NCBI GenBank assembly: GCA_037178975.1
Contig: JASJZH010000004.1
Span: forward strand, 868,001-932,000
DNA from: Oscheius tipulae
Taxonomy: Eukaryota > Nematoda > Chromadorea > Rhabditida > Rhabditidae
Length of the DNA stretch: 64,000 nt
Direction: 5' to 3'
The position numbers and the translations under genes were made by a program. This document shows positions 34,038 to 44,636 of the stretch, piece after piece. A model generated the notes under the pieces. That model worked only from the letters and a program-made list of their open reading frames with translations. It did no database searches and was not told the DNA's origin. The stretch's first letter is position 1, and each line of letters opens with the position of its first letter.

Positions 34038-34800
34038 ACAAGATTAAAACATTGTTGACACATTTCGGCTTTGTTTAAGCCTTATAGACTCTAATTTTTA
34101 AAGCTTTCATTGGAAAATGTATCTGTCGGTATCATAGATCACCAATCGAATCAGCAGCATTATCCCGTTGTTCGCCGTGACTCATATCAGCACCCGTAAA
34201 GCATCGCTTTTTCAAATGCAAAAATTTATTGACTTGCAAACAACTTTTTCATTCATTGTAATCATCATTATGATGTACCACGTGTGCCCATTTCACGGGT
34301 AGCTTACGGATGCCACGCTCGTAGAACACCTTGGGCTACGACACGAAGAAGTTTGTCAACCAGGTTTTGAGTGCGCCGTCGGAATCGAACTGTTGTCCCC
34401 CAATCTCGTTGTGGAGAGCCCAGATAATAGTCGGAAGGGGTAAGGTCCGGGCTATAAGGAGAATGAAGTAGACTTCCATCTGCGAGTGAGTTTTGCAGCA
34501 TGGGGGCGTTCATCTGCAGGATGGTCTTCGACTTCAGCGTTTGTTCCTGACGGAGTATAACGGCAACCTTTTTAAGTTACTAGTTGTATATGGCGGCCGT
34601 AAGGATACTTCCAACATCCAGCAGTTCCCAGTGCACCACTCCTTCGATATCCCAGAAAACACAGAGCATAACCTTCTTCGGATGGGTGTCGGGTTTCACA
34701 TCAGGACTTGGTGTCTGCCCTGCACCCACCCATTGACGCTTCCTATGGAAGTTTACGCACGTTATCCACTCCTTATCCCCGGGAAATGAGTTAGCAATGT
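34038..34800 (-). pseudogene. mariner transposase relic
   Basis: Minus-strand remnants of a mariner (DD34D) transposase: KPDTHPKKVMLCVFWDIEG (about 34705-34640), then HSPYSPDLTPSDYYLGS near the C-terminus (34460-34410). Stops and frameshifts separate them. 34211-34365 matches 42668-42815, so both come from one family. The TIR is lost here. Confidence 0.85.
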
Positions 34801-36226
34801 ACTCATAACACGAGCAGAATGCTGATGAGGAACTGAGACATCTACCGGAACAACAGACTGTGGGAGAATGCTACTGGATCGTCGTAAATGCTAGGAATCA
34901 ATTGTAACATTCTACGTTTCTCCGTCCTACTACTAAAATTTGATTGAAGCTTTGGGATAGCAGGCGATATCAGGAAATTCATCGAGTTCCACAAGGAACA
35001 AGAGAGGCAGGTACGTGTTGATGACGAAACGAACAACATAACATAGGTTTCACGATTCGCTGAATATACAAGAGAAACATAACTTTTGAAGTACGTTTTA
35101 ATCTCGAGATCAATTTGAAAGTCTAAAAAAGTCGGCGATTGACTGGAAACGAGTAGAAAACGTGCATTTCTAGAGGTATATCGATGACGAGAAAGGTGAC
35201 CGTGTTGCTGCTGAGTATGAAAAGCAAGTGTCTGAACAAACTATATCTGATTCCAAAGAAAAGAAACCTGTTATCCGATCAGTAGAACGAAAACGTTTTT
35301 GAATAGCCCTAGTTGTATCGGACATGTGAAGTTCCGTCGATTTTCGAAAGAAGTTCAGATTTTTAGCCAGACAGAAGATGATCACGGACATAGTGGCGCA
35401 TATAATTACCGATCATCCAATCAGAGTAAAAGTTACAGTAGTCATCCAGATCCCGTCTTTCTGAAAAGACTAAATGTATTGAGAGAGACTCATCCACCAA
35501 CATAAGCGAGCTTCTCTAAGTGAATCCCAATCAGATTGACAGCAAACTAGTCCAAGTTTTCGATTGTGTACCGTGTCGAGAAGACACTGTACACATGACA
35601 TCCACAGAAAATTGTGCAGATAAGCATGAGACAAAGGACGGCGGATATAGTGCTCTTTTAAAGAAAGAAATCAATAGAACGAGAACTGAAATGTCCTCAT
35701 AAGACTTGAAAAGTACCCGAGTCATCCGAAAAATGACCAGATATGGATAGAAAAAAGACAAGGTCAGAAAATTTTCAAATGATGGACTGTATCGTTCAAC
35801 TGTTGAGAAGAAGAGCCAGCCGGCTGGTATTGGATGGAACATCTAACTTTTCTCTTTTGGACAGTCAACAGGCTAAAGTTACAAGTACAGCCCGTTCAAT
35901 GGAACACGATCCAATTGCAACGAGAGTATAGGCTCCGAGAAGATACTTGTAGTTGAAGACTTTCGCGGTACTAATCAACATGACCTGTTCCGTGATTTTA
36001 AGATTTGCAAGAGGCGTTTGTTACACATTTCAACTCTAATCTGAGATAATACGAAAGAGGAGGAGGTTACAAAAAGGAGTTACTCCGCCAGGAGCATAAG
36101 CAAATGGTCTTTTTGCAATTTTTTGCAATATCCTCTATGACTCCCTTCTGTGTTGAGTTGCCAAAACAGGATAACATTTGACAGGAAAGGCTATAATTTT
36201 TGACTCGGAAATCCCACAAAAATCTC
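34801..36226. other. Unassigned, possible broken exons
   Basis: Some stretches look once-coding (plus 34960-34999 FGIAGDIRKFIEFHKEQERQ before a GT; 35177-35300 EYEKQVSEQTISDSKEKK) but do not assemble into a gene. Possible decayed gene of unknown kind. Confidence 0.35.
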
Positions 36227-36665
36227 TGGTAATAGTTCGGCAGGCGGCTCGGTTCATTCAAACGGGTTTTCGCGCGCATTTTTGAATTCGACGGGATTTT
36301 GAAATCTTCTTCTCGTTTACGATTCCTACGCCTTTTCACTTCTTTTCTCAACTATTTGCCTTACCTTTCATGTCTTTTCTTGTTCGCTTCAAGAAATAAA
36401 AACTAAGACTTGTAAACTGATAATTGACTCCTATCGGCTGACCAACAGACGGGAGCAGATTGTACCAACGGAGAACAAGGCAGTCTTAGTTTTTATTTCT
36501 TGAAGCGAACAAGAAAAGACATGAAAGGTAAGGCAAATAGTTGAGAAAAGAAGTGAAAAGGCGTAGGAATCGTAAACGAGAAGAAGATTTCAAAATCCCG
36601 TCGAATTCAAAAATGCGCGCGAAAACCCGTTTGAATGAACCGAGCCGCCTGCCGAACTATTACCA
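36227..36665. mobile_element. Foldback element with 183-bp inverted arms
   Basis: Left arm 36227-36409 and right arm 36483-36665 are each 183 bp and complementary by eye, around a 73-bp spacer. The outer ends read TGGTAATAGTTCGGCAGGCGGC, related to the TIRs of the element in cho-1 intron 1. Both arms encode the same shadow frame beginning MRKEVKRRRNRKREEDFK. No transposase. A transcript would form a long hairpin. Confidence 0.87.
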
Positions 36666-37419
36666 AGAAGACTCTTGGCATCATTGGCTCATACAACATA
36701 GAATCTTATTCATACTAACAAATCAGCGTGCATATTTCTGAGACATTCAGCCTACAGTAAGTTATATATTCTGGAGCGGAGGAAAATACAAGCTCACGAA
36801 CGACTAAAGCACAGATGATATCAGAAAAGAGAATAGAGTCACAACTTAGTAACTAAACTTAAAACAGAAAGTGAGTAACATTCTCGAAATCGGGAGTCTT
36901 GATTAAATGCTCCTCAAAGTGACGATTATGAAGAAGTAAGGCTGCTCACTGTTATGAAGAAACTCACACTGCCTCTTTCACATGAAACTTACTACCCAAC
37001 AACAGAGCCTTACGATACATTTCGAGGCTTCGGGAAGGACATCGACGCTCTCATGTTACCCTAGAGATATCTCCTGAGTTATTTTTTAAATTGTCACTCG
37101 GTACCTGTCAGGAGGAATCGAACGTAAACAACCTTTGTTTAACGTAGTAAGACCATAGATCTTGCCGATCACTCATCGCGCTTTTCCTTATAAGAAAGAA
37201 GTAGAGAAAGATAAGATAGGCGAGCGTCTTCGTAAGCGCTATTTGTTTCCCATATTCAATTCATTTCTATGTTCTTACCTAACTTAAGCAGTTTCTCTCT
37301 GTTTAGACAATAATCTTCTCCTAGTTCCCTTCTTCTGACATTGAAGTATCGGAATGACAAATGGTGTCCATCGAGTAAGTCTTGATCCAACGGGTAAACA
37401 AGCTGTTTGAGTGATGACT
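36666..37419. other. Upstream region of the stonustoxin-like/GTPase gene
   Basis: A 36-codon frame at 36955 (MKKLTLPLSHETYYPTTEPY) might be an upstream exon but has no clear donor. The first coding exon of the downstream gene was not located. Confidence 0.35.
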
Positions 37420-40400
37420 TGTCTCAATCCTTGTCGAGAGCTGCTTGTGGCAGAGGAGAATCTCTCGGAGCCCTTTACAACATATACACTGATCAATTCG
37501 TCCATGGAAACATTTTCAACGTTGAGTGAGTCCTTATCAGCTTCGTCTTTTGGCAAACAACAAGTTTCACAGTACTAACCCTATTCTTTCAGTTTGGACC
37601 CAAGTTTCATCGTTACCCAGAGAAATGACAGTTTCAACTACAGCTCTTCACTCTTGGATAATGTAAAGGACAGATGCAGTGCTCTGAAGATTTCGGGAGA
37701 TTTGAAATTCAGCCTTCTTGCCGGACTGGTTCCTTGTGCAGGATCTATCGACTTCATTCATGATTCCAAGAGCCACGAGCGGTCTGTCCAATGCAGTGTC
37801 ACCCAACACATCCGAACCGTTACCCAGTCTGTGAACTTCTACAATAAGAAGCTGCTTCAACACATTGCCTTTGGTGCACTGTCCAGCAGTGGAGCGACTC
37901 ATGTTGTTTGGCAGCTCAAGAAAGGAATTGACGCCTGTATGTCTGTCACTTATAAGTACGGAAAAGAATCCTCTTTGACCGATGCAAAGGGAACAATGAA
38001 GGCGAAAGTGGAAATGTGGAAGGCCACCCTGGAGGGAAGTGGATCGGGTAGCTATGAAAGAACATCATCTTCTGAGAACTTGAGCATCAAGGTAACTTTT
38101 TCAATTTGAAGCAAGTAAGTTTAGCAAGTCAGTTTAGGTCCATGCTGATGTCGTGCCACCCCAATGCTCTCTTTCAAACACCTTTGACCAAGCTATAGAC
38201 ATGCTCAAGAAGATTCAAGAAACTGTGACGGTGAATGGCTCGGAGGGAGTTGTCAAAGAGTACGGTCTTCTCGATCTGAGGAATCTGGCCAAAATTTTTG
38301 AAGTCGAGTTCAAAGCAGTCGACAAGTATCGTGAACTGTCGATCAAGTCTGTCCGAAAACTGGAGGAGATGTGGGACGAAATGGAGGAGCAGAAGCTGAG
38401 GATAAGTGTGTTGAAAGTTAAGGCCGACAATCCCGCCACTTCGAACGAGATTCGTCAAAGAATAGTGGACAAGTTCAAGGCATGCGAGGACGAAGAGGGG
38501 GAGATCAAAAAGCAGCTTATGATTATTCTGCCAAAAGTTCGAAAAGGTGAGGACGACGCTATCGCAGATTTAGCTAAACTACGCTGTAAGGAGCTCTCAA
38601 AGGACAGTGTTGACACTTTTATAAAAGAAAGCAAGGCAGTGATCCGAGGAATCAACTTGAACTATGATCTTTCCAAGAGGAAAGTTAGATTCATTGAAAA
38701 CCAAGAGACTCTGGATCGTCTGAAACGCTACAATGGGGACAAGGAAGACATCAAGATTTACATTCTCTTTTTCTCCATTGCCATAGAACCAGAGGATGAG
38801 GAAGGGTGGTCGAAAACGCTGGAAATGTTCTTGACTTTCGAAAATAATGAGAACAACATTCTTCTAGCAGTCAACAAGGACAACAATGCTGATATTCTAA
38901 CCTCGGAGAAGATTCATCACGTGAACAAGATTGCCCTTTGGAGTTGTGGAGCCTACGAGACGAAAGATCTCTTTGATCTGGCAAGACAGAGCAACACGAA
39001 CTTCGCCTACCCACTCACTACAGCAGTTGGAAGGAGTAAAAAGTACGAAGAAATAGTCTATGCCAAGTTCCGATGTCCCAAAGACGCATGCAATCTCGGT
39101 CATCAAAGCCCAAAGCTTACATGGTTCTGTAATGCATGCAAGGAAGTTTTGGACTACGACCTCGAAGGAAACTTCTATTGCGAGTGAGTTAATTCTATCG
39201 TGGAGAGTGATTCAAACGGCTCTTCTGCTGGGTGCTATTGTTTCTTACACATGGTCTTTCAGATGTGGCAGTCGTCAGGTGAAGCAGTTCAAGTTCAGGT
39301 GTTGTAGCCAAGTTCATGGGAGCAGCAAGGATGCGTTTATCGAAGAAATTTCTGCCGATCTTCGTCAGCTGAGAAAGTACAAGCAGATCAACATTCTCAT
39401 CATTGGCGAAACTGGCGTCGGCAAGACGACGTTCATCAACTCAACAGCCTGTTACACACGGTACTCCACTTTGGCCAAGGCCGAACAGAACGAATTTATG
39501 TGGCTGATTCCGTTCAGGATCTGTGAAGGTGACAATCCGCCTATTGATGTTGGAGACTGCGACAATGAACGAGTTCAAGTTGAAGGACAGTCTTGCACAA
39601 GGGAGCCCCGCTGTCATTACTTTAAGATAGAGGGTTTTCTTTACTGTCTGATCGACACTCCCGGAATCGGTGATACTGACGACATCCAGCCGGGCAAGAA
39701 GAACATGCAGAAGATTATGAATTTCTTAAAGCGATTCGACTATATTCACCAGGTCTGTTTTCTCATGGAAACGGACAAGTCCCGAGTACCGAGACTTTCA
39801 AGTTCTGCTTCAAAGAGCTAGTGATGCAGTTCCACAAGTCAGCTCTGGATAACTTCGTGTTTTGCTTCACTCACGGATGCGGCAACTGCTACAGAGTGAG
39901 TTATTATGAAAGCTTGATCGTTTATGATACACAACTTAAATCTGCCACAGAAATAAAGCAATTTCTTTAGTCAATATAAACTATGCCCCTGATTACGTTC
40001 GTAACAGAACTTTGTAACAAACAGATACTTTCAAATCCAATACTGCAATAATTACGAGGGATCTGTTGTGCTTGGGACTACTAGAAAAAGCGTTTTATAA
40101 AACGTCTAACATTTTTAATAAAACAAAATTTAGCCCGGCGGTACATGGCAGCCTTTGAATACTTTAATGGGCGAGATCAATACAGCGCCCCTGACCAAGA
40201 TAGCAGAAGCAATTCGAAAATCTGTGGCTGAACTGGAGGAGGAAAGGAGGAAATCAACCGACCTCCCAAAGTTTTTTCGCCCGTTTTTTTTGCACCATCA
40301 CAAAGATTCGGATAGTTAAAGAGAACAAGCACATGTGCGAAGAATGTTGCACAGTGATTGAGTACAGAGGAGATGAGAGAAACCCTTTCATTGAAGCTGA

Positions 40401-41215
40401 TCCGGATATCGTCTTCTTGGACCCGTTCAGAATGTACCAGGGTTCAATCTGCGAGGAAGAGGATGGTCTTCTGGTTTGCAAGGTTCACGGAAAGGAATTT
40501 ACGGCCATTCAAACGGGAAAAACGTCCTATCTGGAGGAGATGGAGGAAATTAATTTCGAGAGGTACAAATGTGAGTGTCTCCATAGAATCAGCAACCAAA
40601 GCAATAAACTATTTTAGCACTGACAAAGCTCCCATCAATTGAATTTTTAGCCTTCCAGCTCGAAAACGAGAAGAAGGAGATCAACGAGGCTTCCGCCAAG
40701 TTTGGTCTCTTCCTGAAAAACAACACGTTGGTGCAGTTCAACGACAAAACGGAGAGCTATCTACAGTTGTGTATGGACAACGAGGAAAATAGCGTAGATC
40801 TTCATTATGCTCTCATTGATATCAATTTCAGAGGGGTTACGGAACTCGAAAATTCTGGGGACTGAGCAACATGCTCAAACAATATTGCGAAGCCCGTGAT
40901 GTAATCCTTAAAAGAATCAATGAGGGAGATGCACTTGCTTTGAAATCGATAACTCCAAACGAGATTCTGAAGTTGATTGACAAGCTACAGGCTCTTCCTC
41001 ATTACGGACAAAACATCGCCACTGCTCTCCACTTGAGCCAAGAAAAAGAAAGCCAGTCGGAAATAGTTCCGACCTACTTCAATGAAAAGAGCAATCCGAG
41101 CCTCAAAAAGATCATGAAATTCGTGGAGAAATGTTGCTGGCTTGACAGTAGCACTGCAAGATCCTCAATTCATCCAGATGGAAAACAAACAACATGTATG
41201 AAAATTGTACATTGA
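37420..41215 (+). CDS. Stonustoxin-like N-terminal region fused to a P-loop GTPase domain
   Basis: Exons: about 37430-37525 (GRGESLGALYNIYTDQ), 37593-38091, 38138-39183, 39263-39895, 40134-40570, 40651-40793 and 40832-41215. The first two resemble the N-terminal MACPF-related region of stonustoxin/neoverrucotoxin subunits and their many non-venom animal relatives (LGALYN near the start, SLLDNVKDRCSALKISGDLK, the ATHVVWQL segment). Exon 3 is helical (KSVRKLEEMWDEMEEQK), then FRCPKDACNLGHQSP and cysteine pairs. Exon 4 carries a Walker A GETGVGKTTFINS and DTPGIGDTDD, typical of AIG1/septin-like GTPases. Intracellular role unknown; venom function is not implied. Two breaks are visible: a 1-nt frameshift near 39790 and another at a T8 run near 40285. 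They may be sequencing errors or signs of decay. The start is unresolved: a stop lies upstream without an ATG. Confidence 0.78.
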
Positions 41216-41996
41216 GAATAATCACTTTACTAATGAGATCAGCACTTGAAACTAGACGAGTTGAACTTTCCCTGTATCTTTAGACTCTGCTCCCGAACCT
41301 GAGGAATCTTGTGGCATGGCTTCAAGTTGAGCTTGTGTTTTTTGTCCACTTTGGCCCTGTTATTTTTAAAAAAAAAGCCGCGTACCAATGATATGAGGTT
41401 TTTTGGTGATGATTGGGATATACTCCATCCCAATTAGCCAGAATTACATCGATTGAACGTAAGAGAGTGGGTGGAAAACACAAATTTAAAAAAGTTTCTG
41501 TCTTCCTGTGAGAAACAGGCTCAACCTTTAGAATTGGATGGTAGACTATGGATTTATTTTATAAACTCAGTGTTGCGATTCACAGTTTTACTCAAATTTT
41601 TTTTCTGCTTCACAAACTGTTGATCGCCAGAGCGGCATAACTCTTCCAATAAAAAAAACAGTCGCATTCCTTGACATTGGTTAGCTGATCCTTCATGCTC
41701 TTGTTGCTTTTATTGTATTAGCTCTTCCGGTAGAAAAAGTTCAATGTTTCAGTCTCTACCAAACTTTTTTGGTTCCATGAATTGTTGAGGTTGAACACAG
41801 TATTGCGTAGTATGGCTCGAGCCCACCCAAGAAAAGTGAAAAAGTTAGTTCCAAGGTCTTCATAGCTGCACACCATCTCAGGTTGAAACTAGACGTTCCA
41901 TTGGGAAATACGAAAATTGTTTCACTTGAAATATTCATAGTCCAGCCTATCAAAAATTGTTATATGGTCGAAGACGTTCTCCATCTCCCAATTTGC
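41216..41996. other. Intergenic
   Basis: No gene seen. TGTTTCA cores near 41748 and 41921 (plus) mark the end of a long stretch poor in this motif. Confidence 0.45.
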
Positions 41997-42211
41997 AGAT
42001 TGAATTTATCGACTATATGGACGAATTAGCGGAGATTATCGACGCGAAGCCAGACTTTTTGAAGACCTTCTGGCGGGATCCGGCCCTAGCAATGAAGGTC
42101 GAGTTCGGGCCTCGTGTCTCGACCGTCTACCGCCTACAGGGCCCGAATGTCTGGGACGGAGCCCGAAAATCCATTATGTCCATTGATCAGAGGACGTATA
42201 AGGTGAGCTGA
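41997..42211 (+). pseudogene. Orphan C-terminal exon of a flavin-containing monooxygenase
   Basis: TTTGCAG precedes IEFIDYMDELAEIIDAKPDF, then DPALAMKVEFGPRVSTVYRL and GPNVWDGARKSIMS, the standard FMO C-terminal pattern (MDELA.IG..P, DP.LA..V.FGP, YRL.GP..W.GAR.AI). It ends at a good GT donor. None of the FAD- or NADPH-binding exons is found nearby, so it is probably a gene fragment. Confidence 0.72.
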
Positions 42212-42638
42212 GTTGAACATTATTGTGTTTGGGGGAAAGAGTCTGTTTTTTTCTGTTTCAACACTGGTTACAAGTATTTTCCAGTTATTTAGGTATACGG
42301 TATAGCTCCAGACTGTCTTACTAGAAGTTTCTGAAGTTTTCCTTCTTTCAATTTTTTTTTTCGCCAGTTGAACGATCTTTTTTTTTGAAAGAATGGACTT
42401 AACACTTTTGTCCAAGCTCCAAAAATAAAATTATATATCGCAACTGAGAAAACCTCCAGATTCACGCGAATGGTTTCCCTAAGTTTTTAACTTTTATATC
42501 TAGGGTTCACAGGAGAAAGAACATGAAATTAATACTGAACTGAGTGTTAACTTTAGGGTCTCGTGATTTTATAGTCAACAACGATATAGTTTATCTAGTT
42601 CGATTTCTTAGAATGTTTCCCCCTCTTTAAATTGGGTT
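42212..42638. other. Intergenic
   Basis: No gene seen; TGTTTCA near 42254 (plus). Confidence 0.4.
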
Positions 42639-42850
42639 GGCAACTAAGTCTTTTGGGTTTTTCAAATGCAAAGGTTTATTGACTTCCAAAAAACTTTTTT
42701 ATTCGTTGTAATCATCATCATATTGTACCACGTCTACCCATTTCACGGGTAGCTTACAGATGCCACGCTCGTAGACACCTTGGGTTTCGACGCGAAGAAG
42801 TTTGTCAACCATTGTTGAGAATCCGGAACAGATAATAGTCGGAAGGTCAC
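42639..42850 (-). mobile_element. mariner remnant, internally deleted
   Basis: Begins TTGGGTTGGCAACTAAGTC, a typical irritans-type mariner terminus. Then follow the same 150 bp as 34211-34365, including ACGGGTAGCTTAC-GATGCCACGCTCGTAG, and an abrupt loss of the rest of the transposase. Confidence 0.8.
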
Positions 42851-42908
42851 TTTCAGTTTTACACTTATTTATAGTGAATAGAGCTGCATCAAAACTAATT
42901 CATATTTT

Positions 42909-43929
42909 TTTTCAACACCCGTCTACTGAACCAGGATCGGAGCTGGAAAAGTGAGTCCAGAGTCCCGTCGTGTTAGATAACCAGAGAAAGCGGTGGAGCC
43001 AGAGGAGCCACTGGAACGATCCCCGAGCATTCGAATGGGCCACAACAGGCAGATCGAGAATGTTCTTCGTGGTAGCGGTCTCGGTCACTTTGCTCTCCAT
43101 GGCCGGAATCTTGAGTAACTTAGCGGTTTTTCCGAAGATGGAAGCCTCCAGCTTTTTCACACGCTCATCCAGCCTTTGCAGAAGTTTTTCGACTGAACCG
43201 GCTACTTTTTCAGAAGCTTGCGTCGCGAAAATGATGTTAAAGGGAATGTCACGGAGCTTAGAGAGAACGGAATCGGTCCGGTCCTGGGGAGTGATGATCT
43301 CCTGGCACTTTATGCTGAAAATGGATGATATTCAAATAGTCGGATCTGACGAGTACTGTCCTGTAACGGTCAAAGACTAACTATGAAGTGAAGCATTTTC
43401 CGCGGAGACCAGAATCAAATTTTGTGTAGGGGGAAAGCAGAAAATCTTGCCTCTTTTCGTGTCCAAAATATGATCTTCTATTAGTTTAGTTTTGAAAAGT
43501 TGTTAACCAGATCATATGCGAACCCCTTACTAAGCTGGATCCATGTGTTGGTTTTAAAAAGTGTGTAGACCTTGACGTAGTTTTCAATCTCGAAGTGTTT
43601 CAAACTTTCATTGTAGTCAACGGATGTTTTGGGAGGCAATTACAGTTTCAAAAAATATAAATGTCTCAAACGCACACCAATTTCACTGAACTTGAGCACA
43701 AAAACTCACATGCACAGCTCCCCATTATTGCTCGACTTTTTCAAACTTTTCAGTTTCCTCCTTTGTGGCATTCTGAGCCAATGGCACGAGTCGGACACAA
43801 GCATCAGCACATCGAGCTCTCGAATCGTCAGAATTTTCCAAAGCAGCTGGCTAAAAAGTTATTATTTCGTTCAAAATTTCATTATACGCTTACCATGAAG
43901 CATAGAAGAAGGGCAGGAAAGAGGATCAT
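42909..43929 (-). CDS. Predicted secreted or membrane-anchored protein, unknown family
   Basis: Exon 1 (43894-43929) is a signal peptide, MILFPALLLCFM. Exon 2 (43747-43850) continues PAALENSDDSRARCADACVR and LVPLAQNATKEETEK. Middle coding sequence near 43640-43545 reads SVDYNESLKHFEIENYVKVY. The last exon (about 43317-42909) has a coiled coil (SVEKLLQRLDERVKKLEASI) and a tryptophan-rich hydrophobic stretch (FQWLLWLHRFLWLS) before the stop. The acceptor of the middle exon could not be found and the final join is out of phase in one reading, so the gene may be partly decayed. Confidence 0.5.
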
Positions 43930-44636
43930 GGATGTTTTTCAAGACCGCTTTTCAAGTCGAAATGTCACAGTTTATACCCCCTAGAAGGGTGGGAAAAGCT
44001 ATTAGGGGAAGGAATTTTGGGGGTTGAATGGTTTTGGGAGAAGGCAGGGTAAAATGGATGCTGAGTGACGTTTCTGTTGGTCATTTTACATACAGAGAAG
44101 GTGTACGAATCATAAGTGGTATGTCCAAATGCTTATAGCGTGCCAGTGAAACATAGCATGGATTTATACCCGCGAGAGAGGGTTTAAAAAAGTATCGCTG
44201 TGTAATATCAACCAAAACTTTGGAGATTGCTAGTACTTACACATTGTTCTCCTGTTCGCAATTGTACATTTTATCATTCTTATGTGTTTCACTACGACCA
44301 CAACAACAAAATTCATGCCTTTGAACAATAGTGTACCACTTCTGGGTCAAATCTGAACTCTTTGGTATCTGACTCACACGCGTACAACGTGTTTCCTTCT
44401 TCTCCCAAATCGGGACGTTCTACTGTATTAGCTTAGCTCTAGTCTCTGCTAATCAGCCTCTTAGCCTGCCCCTTTGCGTCAAAACGTACTGATCCTGAGC
44501 CGGATTCCAATACCATTAGCTAATGACAGTGGCTAATTTTACACAGTCGTACCCGGTGCTCTTCCTCCTGAGCGCACGTTTTCTTGATTTTCCCTGTGAC
44601 AGCAAGATAGAGAGACAGAAAGACTATTTTCAGAAA
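43930..44636. other. Intergenic upstream of the guanylyl cyclase
   Basis: No gene seen. It ends in a GAGACAG tract and TTTTCAG (44627-44633), probably a spliced-leader acceptor 3 nt before the cyclase ATG. Confidence 0.5.
44132..44153 (-). promoter_or_regulatory. Putative 21U-RNA promoter
   Basis: Minus-strand TGTTTCA (44147-44153) then CTATAAGC, upstream of the cyclase gene. Confidence 0.65.

Noticed and set aside
36067-36741. Two similar basic proteins (MRKEVKRRRNRKR...) on opposite strands
   Set aside because: They are the same sequence read from the two arms of the inverted repeat, not paralogous genes.
39060-39821. Alternative reading of the GTPase exon from an upstream ATG in another frame
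   Set aside because: The first 60 residues are out of frame with the preceding cysteine-rich exon, which joins properly at 39263.
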